DNA of 64,000 bases, from positions 187,538-251,537 of the forward strand of contig RDOC01000002.1 in assembly GCA_011364985.1 (NCBI GenBank), written 5' to 3'. Position 1 is the stretch's first letter; each line of letters starts with the position of its first letter. The notes beneath the pieces were generated by a model. The model was not told where the DNA came from and ran no database searches. It saw only the letters and a list, made by a program, of their open reading frames with translations. The stretch is from Candidatus Thorarchaeota archaeon. Lineage in GTDB: Archaea; Asgardarchaeota; Thorarchaeia; Thorarchaeales; Thorarchaeaceae. This document shows positions 42,819-52,900 of this stretch, one piece after another. Both the position numbers and the translations under genes were made by a program.

Positions 42819-45662
42819 CTAATTCCCCCAAAATGGTCGTGTGCGTGCATATTCCTTTTCTGCTTCAGCAATCGCCTTTAGAAGCGAGCGTCTATCCGTC
42901 AATCCGGGATGAAGAATTCTTGAAGCAGCTGTTGGACCCAAACCTCTACCAGCGAGAACGAACAATGTTCTCTTCCCATAGGTTGAAACAAGGGTTGCTG
43001 TCAGTCCTCCAGCTCTATACTTCTTTTCTTCAGCCTTGGATAATGGTTTTCCGGCCACTTTCTTTCCAACCACTTTTACGAACTCATCATCTGTCGGGAA
43101 TAAGGCAGCAATCATCTTCGAGTTGCAGACTGGACATCGCACATCATCTTCCATGGTGGATAGTGTTCGAACAGAATTCCAATCTCCGTTTGCCATGCAA
43201 ACCAGTCTAAATTTCTTAGAGAGTAATCGTTCTTCAATCATTGCCAGAATCTCATCTTCATCAGTAATCTCTCCAATCACCTCAAATCTGGTCTTCTCTT
43301 CGACAATCAGGCGCGCTAAGGCTGAGGGTACCTTTGTGTGTACAACATGAATCTCAATCTCGTTTCTTGATGCTCTATCAAAGGTTCTCATTACAAGATT
43401 ACCATCGAGCTTCTCGCTGAGAACCTCTCTCATTGCTTCGTCGAAGACCGGAGAGTTCTCATAGGATCGTATCAGACGATCAACGGGTATTTCTCGAATC
43501 TTTGCGTCTCGTCGAATGATTCCCATGCGACGACCAACATGAACGAATCTAGATGCGAACGTCTGTGTTCTCTTTACCGTCATCTCAAGAATTTCCGCAA
43601 CTTGCTTTCCGTTATAGTCATGCAAGATATCGACAACGTATTCAGGCAACAGTCTGCCATTTGATGTGAGCAGTATCCTGTAGGGGTCACTCTCCACAGC
43701 AACATCATACCCTATCCTGGTTCTCAATAAGGCTGCAATAATCACCCCCAGGGCTTCGTTTGCCTTTGTTCCAAGAGGCGCATGTAGGACCAATCCAGAA
43801 CCAAAGTTCTCTATGACAAAACGCCTATCCAGAGGAAGCAATTCTAGTTCATCCCTTGCCAACGCGACGGTCTTAATTAGATGCTCTTGACCTGCCCCAG
43901 CAATTCTATATTCCTCTTCTAACCATCTTCTAGCCTCAGATTCCTCCTGAGAAGCAACAAGGCTCCAGAGTCTTGCAGTTTCAGCAGCCACATTGTAGGG
44001 AACCGGAATCATTTCGCCGATCCATCTGGGTGCTTGTATATCGATATCTGTCACAGGTGCACATACGACTTCATTCTCCTCAATACTAACAACCTGCCAC
44101 GGCCGACCCCTGATGACGAATATGGTCCCAGTTTCCAAACTCCCAGTAACATAATCTTCGTCTAAAACACCGATGCTTGACTGAGTACTTACGTCAAGAG
44201 CATTCACTTGCTTCACATCGGGGATAGTACTGAGATGTTCATAATAGAACATACGTGTTCTTCTTCCTCGTGTGATTCTTCCCCCTTCTGCTTCCGCAAT
44301 CTTTCGTTCAACCATGAATTCCAGCAGCCTGTCAAGATCCAATTTCTTCAGATCTGAGAAAGGATAGGCTCTTCTCAGTAGACCAAGGAGCTCTGTGCGT
44401 TGCATTTCCGGAACGTGAAGTAGAATTCCACAGATTTGGTGAGCCAATACATCCCATGGGTTTCGTGCGATTACTGTTTTCTCTACTTTATTTGCTAGAG
44501 CACGACGGAGAATAACCCCCGACTCCGCGATATCATCTAGATTCGCGGTAGCAAGCACAATTCCCTTTGCTAGTCTGCCAACTCCATGTCCTGCACGGCC
44601 TATTCTTTGAAGAGCCCGAGAAACCTCACGAGGACTGCTATACTGAATAACTAGGTCTGCTTGTCCAATATCTATACCCAGCTCAAGACTTGATGTCGCG
44701 ATTATTGCCTTTGATACCCCATTCTTTAACCTATTTTCGGCCGAAAGTCGGATTTCTTTTGCAAGTGACCCATGATGAACATCAAACTGGTATGTCGGAT
44801 TCATCAATGCCATCTTGGCACCCAGAACCTCGGTGAAAGATCTCGTATTGGTAAACACAATGGTCGAGTTGTATGCTGTTATTAGTTCCATTATGCGAAG
44901 TAATCGTGCCGTGGAATGCGGCGGATATGAGATCTTTCGCGCAAGTTGTTTGTGTTTCTTGTCTGGAGTGGGCATTTCCACTGTAAGATTCATCTTTCTT
45001 GACTGATATCCCGCCCAAATCGTGTTAACGTCGCTTTCAGCGCCTCCAAGAAGCCTAGCCACCTCCTTGGGATTTCCAACGGTTGCTGATAGGCCAATTC
45101 TTTGAACATGTGTTCCAGTTAAGTACTCAAGTCTTTCAAGACCGACGCTCAGTTGCACCCCTCTCTTGCTATCTGCAAGCTCGTGTATCTCATCTACAAC
45201 TACTGCAAAAACGGTTTTCAAATGATAACTCAGACGCTTGGCCGGGAGTATTGCCTGAAGGGTTTCAGGAGTGATGATGAGTAAGTTGGGGGGTCTTATC
45301 GCTTGTTTTCGTCTTGCATATTGTGTAGTATCCCCATGACGGACATCAACTGTAAGATCCAAATACTGACAGAGATTCTTAATTCGTTTGAAGACATCTC
45401 GGTTCAAGGCGCGAAGTGGCGTTATATATAGTATATAGAAACCAAACAGTTCTCTCCTCTGCTTTATATCATACAATTTCTGGAGTAACGGAAGTAGTGC
45501 TGCCTCCGTCTTGCCACTTCCAGTCGGTGCAAGGAGCAGCACATTACCTTTGCTGCCAAGAATGGTTGGAATTGCCTTGTCCTGAATTTCAGTTGGCTTT
45601 GTAATACTCTGCTGCCTAAGGAACTGATTAATCAATTTCCCTAATCCTGAGAAGGCATTCAT
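42819..45662 (-). CDS. lhr: Lhr-type ATP-dependent helicase
   Basis: A 947-residue superfamily 2 helicase: APTGSGKTEAALLPLL (Walker A), DEIHELADSKRG (motif II, DEIH), SATVGNP and QRIGRAGHGVGR (motif VI), followed by the long Lhr winged-helix and core domains and a CPVC-containing segment near the C-terminus. Lhr proteins remodel replication forks and unwind RNA:DNA hybrids in archaea. Flanked by engB downstream and a coupled small gene upstream. Confidence 0.93.
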   Translation of the reverse strand: MNAFSGLGKLINQFLRQQSITKPTEIQDKAIPTILGSKGNVLLLAPTGSGKTEAALLPLLQKLYDIKQRRELFGFYILYITPLRALNRDVFKRIKNLCQYLDLTVDVRHGDTTQYARRKQAIRPPNLLIITPETLQAILPAKRLSYHLKTVFAVVVDEIHELADSKRGVQLSVGLERLEYLTGTHVQRIGLSATVGNPKEVARLLGGAESDVNTIWAGYQSRKMNLTVEMPTPDKKHKQLARKISYPPHSTARLLRIMELITAYNSTIVFTNTRSFTEVLGAKMALMNPTYQFDVHHGSLAKEIRLSAENRLKNGVSKAIIATSSLELGIDIGQADLVIQYSSPREVSRALQRIGRAGHGVGRLAKGIVLATANLDDIAESGVILRRALANKVEKTVIARNPWDVLAHQICGILLHVPEMQRTELLGLLRRAYPFSDLKKLDLDRLLEFMVERKIAEAEGGRITRGRRTRMFYYEHLSTIPDVKQVNALDVSTQSSIGVLDEDYVTGSLETGTIFVIRGRPWQVVSIEENEVVCAPVTDIDIQAPRWIGEMIPVPYNVAAETARLWSLVASQEESEARRWLEEEYRIAGAGQEHLIKTVALARDELELLPLDRRFVIENFGSGLVLHAPLGTKANEALGVIIAALLRTRIGYDVAVESDPYRILLTSNGRLLPEYVVDILHDYNGKQVAEILEMTVKRTQTFASRFVHVGRRMGIIRRDAKIREIPVDRLIRSYENSPVFDEAMREVLSEKLDGNLVMRTFDRASRNEIEIHVVHTKVPSALARLIVEEKTRFEVIGEITDEDEILAMIEERLLSKKFRLVCMANGDWNSVRTLSTMEDDVRCPVCNSKMIAALFPTDDEFVKVVGKKVAGKPLSKAEEKKYRAGGLTATLVSTYGKRTLFVLAGRGLGPTAASRILHPGLTDRRSLLKAIAEAEKEYARTRPFWGN

Positions 45663-45889
45663 CCAGAGGACTTCCTAATTTGATGGCGAATCTCATTTAG
45701 AAGAATTCTCAAATCGGTCTTGAGTGTGACATCAACATCTTGCATCATTTCTTCTAGCTTTCGAATCATATCGTCTATACTTCCATTCTCTCCTGAAATC
45801 CTCTCTATAATCCTTCGAATCTGTTCCAAGTTCGCGAAGTGACCTGCAACACATTTGAATGATGAACGAAGTATATCTTCAGTCTTCAT
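45659..45889 (-). CDS. Small helical protein coupled to lhr, 76 residues
   Basis: A charged, probably all-helical protein (SIDDMIRKLEEMMQDVDVTL). Its stop overlaps the lhr start by four bases (ATGA), so the two are translationally coupled and may work together. No family recognised. Confidence 0.65.
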   Translation of the reverse strand: MKTEDILRSSFKCVAGHFANLEQIRRIIERISGENGSIDDMIRKLEEMMQDVDVTLKTDLRILLNEIRHQIRKSSG

Positions 45890-45910
45890 TGGGAGTAGTC
45901 TTCCGTTTAG

Positions 45911-46024
45911 CTACTCTTCTTCTTCTTCGCCCCAAACAGAATATGCTAAAATCATCATTAGGGCGACGATTCCCAATGCGACCAGAATGATATAAAGAAC
46001 AGATTGAATATAAGTGGCTTGCAT
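45911..46024 (-). CDS. Single-pass membrane micro-protein, 37 residues
   Basis: Reads MQATYIQSVLYIILVAL, then GIVALMMILAYSVWGEEEEE and TAG. One membrane helix spans about residues 8-30, followed by an acidic tail. The clear hydrophobic-acidic organisation supports a real gene although no strong ribosome binding site is seen. It fills the gap between the lhr-linked gene and the Elf1-like gene. Unknown function. Confidence 0.5.
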   Translation of the reverse strand: MQATYIQSVLYIILVALGIVALMMILAYSVWGEEEEE

Positions 46025-46102
46025 AGGAATCTAGAGTTTTCGGATTAATTCTGCTTATAATCGTTGCTGATAGATGATTGTCGTACTGTGTGATTTATGT
46101 GA

Positions 46103-46354
46103 CTACACCTCAGCTTTTTGAGTCCGATAGTATTCATCTATGAAATCACCGTAAATATCCACTGGTTCTGTCAACGGTGTGATATCCTCTAGAACTACAG
46201 AAATACCACAATTACCGCATTTTACTGAAGCAAAGCTCTTGTCCCTGTGAATTACTATCTGTATAGCTGCGATTCCGCATGCAGGACAATCGTATACATC
46301 GGGAATTCGTTTCTGTGGTCTTCGCCGTACTTTCTGCCGTCTTCGTCTTCCCAT
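46103..46354 (-). CDS. Elf1-like zinc-ribbon transcription elongation factor
   Basis: An 83-residue protein with a basic N-terminus (MGRRRRQKVRRRPQKR), two CxxC pairs (YDCPACG, VKCGNCG) and the C-terminal pattern LTEPVDIYGDFIDEYYR, which matches eukaryotic Elf1/ELOF1 (pIDVYxDWIDxC). Elf1 binds elongating polymerase II at the downstream DNA. Homologs occur in Asgard and some other archaea. Confidence 0.82.
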   Translation of the reverse strand: MGRRRRQKVRRRPQKRIPDVYDCPACGIAAIQIVIHRDKSFASVKCGNCGISVVLEDITPLTEPVDIYGDFIDEYYRTQKAEV

Positions 46355-46517
46355 TGTTACTCACCTATGCCTATTTCACACAATAAGAGATGAGCCCTGA
46401 AGAAATAGAGCGTGCTGTTCCTCGAAAGGGTCAATTTAAGCCTTGTGTTGAAATACACCTACTGCTCAAGCAAAGCCTTCTTATTGTGTTCTGCACCGCG
46501 ACCATCCAAGATCCAAG

Positions 46518-46757
46518 ATGTCCGACCTTTCGAGAAATGCCGAATGTGTGCTCAGAATACTGAAAGATGCATCAGGTGACCTTACAACAGCTGAAATCCT
46601 TGAGAGTGCCCACCGTGAAGAACACTCTGAGATCTGTCAAGACTGTGCGGGCGGAGATGCCTTCATTGTTGCAGCAAGACAACTTGTTGAGCGAGGTCTG
46701 ATTACAAGGAAACTGGCAAAGGGTGGATATCGCTGGAGAATCGCTGGGGATGAATAG
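46518..46757 (+). CDS. Small winged-helix-like protein, 79 residues
   Basis: NAECVLRILKDASGDLTTAEILES and VAARQLVERGLITRKLAKGGYRWR fit a winged helix, with an inserted CQDC. Likely a DNA-binding regulator. Its stop overlaps the start of the cysteine desulfurase gene, suggesting co-expression; a pair of cysteines could let it sense metal or redox state (inference). Confidence 0.65.
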   Translation: MSDLSRNAECVLRILKDASGDLTTAEILESAHREEHSEICQDCAGGDAFIVAARQLVERGLITRKLAKGGYRWRIAGDE

Positions 46758-47994
46758 ATACATGTTGAACGTCAGAGAAGACTTTCCAGTGCTTAAGCGT
46801 ATAATCAATGGACGCCCACTTGTCTATCTTGATAGTGCATGTATGTCCCTAAAGCCAAAACAAGTTGTTGAGGCAATGAATGAGTACTATGAGGTCTTTC
46901 CAGCCTGTGGCGGCCGCAGCATCCACAGACTCGGCGATGAAGCGTCAAACGCCTATGCCAAGGCTCGGAGAAGATTCAGTAGTTTCATCAATGCTGCAGA
47001 ACCTGAAGAATGTATCTGGACACGAAATGCCACAGAATCGATGAACATGGTCGCAGCCTGCGTCGGAATTCCCAAGGATAGCAAAATTGTAACAACTAGC
47101 CTAGAGCATCATAGCGGCTCTCTACCCTTTATCGAGAGAGCAAAAGCTGACGGACTTGAGATTAAGATCGTTGAGGCGCAGTCCGATGGCACATTTGATA
47201 TCGAACAATGGAAGAATGCAATCGACAAGAAGACCAGCATAGTCGCGGTTGTCCACTCCTCCAATGTCACAGGCACCGTTGCTCCGTTGAAGGAAATTGT
47301 AGAAATCGCACACGACAACGGAGCACTCGTTATGTCTGATGATGCACAATACGCTCCACATCATCCTCTTGATGTACAGAAGTACGATGTTGATTTCTCT
47401 GCAATATCAGTTCACAAGATGTGTGGCCCCTCAGGAATGGGAGTTCTTTATGGAAAAATGGAGCATTTGAACGCCATGGGTATGTTCCTTGTCGGTGGCG
47501 ACACAGTTGCTGATGTTAGATATGAGAATGGCAGAATAATCCCGGAGTACTTGCCGCCTCCTGAAAAATTCGAGGCTGGTCTCCAAAACTACGCAGGGGC
47601 CATTGGTGCAGGAGCAGCCGCTGAATACCTTCAAAAGATTGGTATGAAGCACATCGAAGCCCATGAACGTTCATTACTTGAAGTGGCAATGAAAGGGCTA
47701 CAGGAATTAGAACACATCAGGATTCTTGGTACAGATGATATCTCCATAAAAACTGGCTTAGTCACATTCAGTGTAGATACAATTGACGTGGCTCATGATG
47801 TAGCAGCCTTTCTGAGTGACGAGTATGGTGTCATGATTCGAAGCGGTGCTCATTGTGCACATCCCTATCATTATCAAATGGGAATCCCACCTTCCAAAGG
47901 AACAAACAGGGCGAGCATATATCTATATAACAACAGACAGGATGTCCATGCTTTCCTTGAAGGCATGGATGCCCTAATTGATGCTACGTCTTGA
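46750..47994 (+). CDS. sufS: Cysteine desulfurase (SufS-type)
   Basis: About 414 residues, PLP-dependent. PLP-lysine in ISVHKMCGPSGMGVLYGK, SDDAQYAPHHPLDV, EHHSGSLPF and the catalytic cysteine in IRSGAHCAHPYHYQMG. It mobilises sulfur from cysteine for Fe-S clusters or tRNA thiolation; this window contains several Fe-S proteins (RpoD, AcnX, XPD-like). ATG 46750 overlaps the upstream gene; ATG 46762 is also possible. No SufE/SufU/IscU gene adjacent. Confidence 0.9.
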   Translation: MNRYMLNVREDFPVLKRIINGRPLVYLDSACMSLKPKQVVEAMNEYYEVFPACGGRSIHRLGDEASNAYAKARRRFSSFINAAEPEECIWTRNATESMNMVAACVGIPKDSKIVTTSLEHHSGSLPFIERAKADGLEIKIVEAQSDGTFDIEQWKNAIDKKTSIVAVVHSSNVTGTVAPLKEIVEIAHDNGALVMSDDAQYAPHHPLDVQKYDVDFSAISVHKMCGPSGMGVLYGKMEHLNAMGMFLVGGDTVADVRYENGRIIPEYLPPPEKFEAGLQNYAGAIGAGAAAEYLQKIGMKHIEAHERSLLEVAMKGLQELEHIRILGTDDISIKTGLVTFSVDTIDVAHDVAAFLSDEYGVMIRSGAHCAHPYHYQMGIPPSKGTNRASIYLYNNRQDVHAFLEGMDALIDATS

Positions 47995-47998
47995 TATC

Positions 47999-49774
47999 TC
48001 AACCCATTAATTCGGTAAGCGTATCCTTCATTCGCTTGGTTTCCTCTACTGGGTCTGCAAATTCTAGATTGTTAGCTGTGATATCCAAAGAATCTCGAAA
48101 CTTGGATACCCTTCCCTGAATTGCTACATATCTTCCTAGTACATTATCTGAGTTTTTCTCCAAGGGCGCCAATCTATCCCCCGACTTCTCGATTAGTTTC
48201 TGTGCTTCCTCAGCTGTCATCTGAAGCATGTCTTCTCCCGCTTTGCCAAAGAGGGTAGCCCTTATTGCACCAGATCCATCATCAAGCGTCACTTTATAGA
48301 GCATCCTATATTCTGGTTTCTTGACAGGGCCGCAGACAGAACAGATGAATTTTCCGTTCGTTTCCTCGACCTTCTTCCTGCAACTTGGGCATGCTGGATA
48401 AACCGGACTTGTCTGTGATATGCCTACGATTACTCCACAGACTTCAACACTTTTTCCGGTTGTGTTCTCGTCAATCTCTGCTATCATCACTCGTCCTGCT
48501 TGGACTCTTGGTGCCACTGAGATTTCGGAAAGGTCAAGCTGTTCCAGCTTCGTTCCTTTCGGATTAATTGAAATCTCGGCAATTCTCCCTACATGAAACT
48601 CGACTGCATCTCTGAATCCCCTCTTCACATATCCATGCAACACCTCAATAATATCGCCTTCCCTCAGGTCCTTGATTTCTTCAACATCTTCATTCCAAAA
48701 GGTCATACGTGTGCTACCTGACTCATCTGCCACAACGATGTTCTGCACCTTCCCTTCTCTTCCATCGCGTTCAAAAGTTGTAACTGGAAATATCTTCGCG
48801 ATTTTTCCGGCAATATCAACATCGCGCATTTCCGGTGTCAGTTCCGATATGTTTCTTCTCCCCAGAGGTTCTACAGCGGGGCCTTCTTGAGATTCTGGTT
48901 CGACTGCATCAATCTTGATCTTCAACCCTCTTTCAATTGTGGACGATCTGCCGGCATGCACTTCGATATCTCCGTAACGTCCTGCTTTGGTGTATGCTCC
49001 TGTCACTCTGATCACTTCCCCTTCCCTTGCGTCTTGCATCTTCTCAGCATCATCATCCCAGAAGACCAGCTTCGTTGTTCCTGTTTCATCACCAATGATA
49101 GTACTCAGGACCTTCCCTTCAGATTCATCTTTCTGACGTGTAAATATCGAAAGGCCAAAAACTCTCTGTATCTTTCCAACAAGTGTAATATCATAGACAT
49201 TCTCCCTTAGGCTGGCAATCTCGACCACCCCGGCTTCCTTGAAGTCGATATCCATGTCTTCCAGTTCATACTCGTCTAGTAGCTTAATACCCCCTTGTCT
49301 GCCAAGGTTGATCTCTAGAGCACCTCCTAGTCCTGGACGAACATAGCCCCCGCGTATCTGTATAACATCGCCCACTTTTACCTCTTTTTCAGAAACAACA
49401 CGAGTGATATCGTCCCAGAGTGCGATTCTTATCTGTCCCGTTTCATCAGCAACAACAATACTGGCAACCTTGCCTTCGCCACCCTCTCCCTTCCTTGTGA
49501 AGGTGCGAACAGGACCGATACTTACAATTTTCGCCGTCAAAGGAACCGATCTCGTATTCTCATTTATATCTTCAATTCTTAGTCTGGCCTTGTTAGACAC
49601 TTGTTGCATGTCAATTCCAAGATCTCTTGCAACAATCATTGCGGCAGACTCCTCATTCACAATCTCAGGGCCTAGTTCATTGCGTTTCTGATCTATCATC
49701 TTCAGAATATCCTGCCGCTGGTACTCTGGCAAATTCTTCAAGATCAATTCTATCGTTTCCTCAAGCGTAAGCAT
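47999..49774 (-). CDS. rpa: Replication protein A (single-stranded DNA-binding), four OB folds and zinc finger
   Basis: 591 residues. After a helical N-terminal domain come three similar OB folds, each with the pattern EGKV..IVVADETG...LWDD...V..GDVI.I.GGYV (about residues 75-165, 190-280, 310-400), then a fourth OB fold containing the zinc finger CPSCRKKV...CSVCG (about 460-490). It coats single-stranded DNA in replication and repair. Divergent from the DNA polymerase gene dp2 with a shared 214-base promoter region. Confidence 0.92.
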   Translation of the reverse strand: MLTLEETIELILKNLPEYQRQDILKMIDQKRNELGPEIVNEESAAMIVARDLGIDMQQVSNKARLRIEDINENTRSVPLTAKIVSIGPVRTFTRKGEGGEGKVASIVVADETGQIRIALWDDITRVVSEKEVKVGDVIQIRGGYVRPGLGGALEINLGRQGGIKLLDEYELEDMDIDFKEAGVVEIASLRENVYDITLVGKIQRVFGLSIFTRQKDESEGKVLSTIIGDETGTTKLVFWDDDAEKMQDAREGEVIRVTGAYTKAGRYGDIEVHAGRSSTIERGLKIKIDAVEPESQEGPAVEPLGRRNISELTPEMRDVDIAGKIAKIFPVTTFERDGREGKVQNIVVADESGSTRMTFWNEDVEEIKDLREGDIIEVLHGYVKRGFRDAVEFHVGRIAEISINPKGTKLEQLDLSEISVAPRVQAGRVMIAEIDENTTGKSVEVCGVIVGISQTSPVYPACPSCRKKVEETNGKFICSVCGPVKKPEYRMLYKVTLDDGSGAIRATLFGKAGEDMLQMTAEEAQKLIEKSGDRLAPLEKNSDNVLGRYVAIQGRVSKFRDSLDITANNLEFADPVEETKRMKDTLTELMG

Positions 49775-49988
49775 GCTTTACCGCCTCATCAATAATAGAT
49801 GGTTCATAACCACTCTAAAGTCCTTTGTCTTTGCTTTAAAGCTCACTACTCGAAAATCCCGAGCTATGTCACATACCTAAGATGGTATATTGGCGCCCAT
49901 TGTTAAAATTCCCGAATAAATTGCCCATACTTCAGAGTACTAGCCGAAACATAAAATACTCAAGCCGTCAAGACCCTACCGATACATT

Positions 49989-52900
49989 GTGATAGAGTCT
50001 GAACATAGTCTCCCAGAACACAGCATAGGCTATTCTCTGTACTTTAAGAGTTTGAATAGAGAAATTGAGAGAATCTATGAAGTAGCTGAGTCTGCACGGC
50101 TAAAAGGATTTGACCCTACGACTAAAGTTGAAATTCCTCCTGCACATGATGTAGCAGCCCGTGTAGAAGTCACCCTAGGGGGTCCTGTGGGCGTTGCAAA
50201 ACGAATTAGGGAGCTGTCTCATGGCGGAAAATCACGAGAAGATGTAGCCTTTCAAGTGGCAAAGGAAATCGCCCTTGGTGAGTTCGGAAATCGGAAAGAG
50301 GAAGTTGGTTCAGCTCTAACAATTCTCAAGTCAGCTGAATCGATTTCGGTTCCTGATAAAGACATCACGAATGCCATTAGAATAGCAGAATCCGTCGCTG
50401 ACAAGGCCGTTCGTGTCGCACTGGCAATACTTACTGAAAGCATCACAGCGGCTCCTATTGAAGGGATTGCAAGTGTAAAGATTAGAGGATCAGGGAATAG
50501 TCGATACTTGGCAATATACTTGGCTGGCCCAATCCGTGCGGCTGGTGGTACTGAGACTGCAATGACAGTACTTGTAGCAGACTACGTACGCCAGGTTCTT
50601 GGCTTACCCGCCTTTGTTTCTACAGAGGAGGAGATTGAAAGATCTTTAGAAGAGGTTGAGCTCTATGGCCGATTTGCCAATCTGCAATATCCTATCTATC
50701 CTGACATGGTTCGAACCGCAGCTGCAAAGCTACCAATAATGCTTACAGGTGATCCCACAGAGCAGTTCGAAGTATCAGGAAGTCGTGATTTACCAAGAAT
50801 TGAAGACAACCGTGTTCGTGGGGGTATGGTTCTGGTACTGAATGATGGAGTTGTAGGCAGAGCTGCGAAGCTGCTTAAAATCGTCAAGAGGATGAATATT
50901 TCTGATTGGGAATGGTTGGAGGACTTGGCTGCACGAACATCGAAGGCAGCATCCTCAGAGGATGAGGAGTCCGTCGACAAGAAACTTGGACCTAAGCAGG
51001 ATTATCTTACGGACGTTATTGGCGGACGACCTGTCTTTTCTCACCCTTCTAATCCTCGCGGATTTAGGCTCAGGTATGGAAGGTCCAGAAACACAGGTCT
51101 TGCAGGAGTAGGCGTTCATCCTGCTACCATGTTTCTAGCGCGGGAATTTCTGGCCACCGGTACACATATTCGAACAGAGCGTCCCGGAAAAGGATCTATC
51201 GTTGCTCCCGTGGATACCATCGAAGGGCCAATAGTTCTACTAAAGGACAGTTCAGTTAGACAGATTCAAACGGGCGATGAGGCAAGAAGCCTTCAGAATA
51301 ACGTATTGAGGATTATTTACTTGGGTGATATTCTTGTTGCGTTGGGCGAGTTCTTGGAGAATAACCATCCACTGGTCCCATCAGGTTACTGCGAGGAATG
51401 GTGGTCACACGACCTTGAAAAGGCTTGGAATGGTCTTAGTTCTGCTCAAATGAAACATCGACTTTCGAAATCAGGTCTCTCTCCTGCGGACGTTGAGCGG
51501 TTCATTGAAATTCCTTTATCCAATGTACCAACACCAGAACAGGCATTACACCTATCCAAAAAATTAGGAATACCGCTTCACCCTCACTATCTGTACAGGT
51601 GGCTTGCTTGCTCGGTTGCTGAGATTCGTGAGCTGCGAAAGTGGATACTCACTAAGAAGAAGATGAAGCAATCTCCAGATGGAGACCGTTTGCATCTTCC
51701 TGTCCACAAGAAATTCAAGGGGATTCTCGAAAAACTTGGGATTGCACATGAGATTACCGGCAAACGAGGAAGCATAGTTCTCTCAGATTGCCCGGGAACA
51801 ATTTTGGCCCAACTAGGTTCTGTGTCCTCTTTTCCTAAGAAGGCTGAAGACGCACTTGCTGCACTAAATGAATGTTCAGAAGTCATTCTGCGTGACAAAT
51901 TAGGATTTGCAATCGGTGCACGAATGGGCAGACCTGAGAAAGCCGAAGAGCGGAAGATGCACCCTCCCGTACAAGTACTATTTCCAGTTGGGCGTAAGAT
52001 GTCCACAGAAAGAAATATGGAGAAGATTGCCCGGAGTTCAGAACAGAACTCAGACCAAGTTCTTTTGGAGTCTTACTTCCAAGATGACGAGAATAAAGAA
52101 TCTGACGAAGGGAACGAGGGTACCAAGGCCGATGATATAGAAGCGGCGCTCGTTTTCATGGACAAGAAAGATACCACTCTTGAACTCGTGAATCGAACCT
52201 GTCCCGACTGCGGTGAGACCACCTACAAATCAAAATGCCCCGTCTGCGGTGCCCACACCAAAGTCCAAAGATGGTGTTCTCAAGAAGGCTGTGGCCTTCC
52301 TGTGGATGATTCGAGCGAGCAATGCCCCCACAAACATGATCCCAATCTCGTTCAATCCACTAGGAAGATTCAAGTCGATATCCGATCGCTTCTTGAAGAG
52401 GCAAAGAGCGAAGTTGATGAGCCCCACGCCTATAATGTGAGGGCAGTCCTAGGGTTGACTAACAAACTCAAAATCCCCGAATACTTAGGGAAAGGAATTC
52501 TTCGTGCCAAACATGATGTCTATTGCTACCGCGATGGAACTGCTCGTTTTGATGTGACCGATGCACCACTGACTCACTTCAAACCGTACGAAGTTGGCGT
52601 GTCAATTACGAAACTGCACAAAATGGGTTATCTTGTTGACTATGATGGTGAGCCTCTTGTATCCGAAAATCAAATACTAGAACTAAAAGTCCAAGACATA
52701 ATTGTACCTGAGAACGGAGGCGATTACCTCGTTCGAGTTGGACGATTCGTTGATGACTGTCTTGAGAAGATATACGGTTTAGAGAGATACTACAACTTCA
52801 AGTCGCTTGATGATATTGTGGGACAGCTTGTTGTTGGTCTAGCTCCACACACATCTGCTGGTATTATTGGTAGAATTGTTGGCTTTACAAATGCAAGCGT

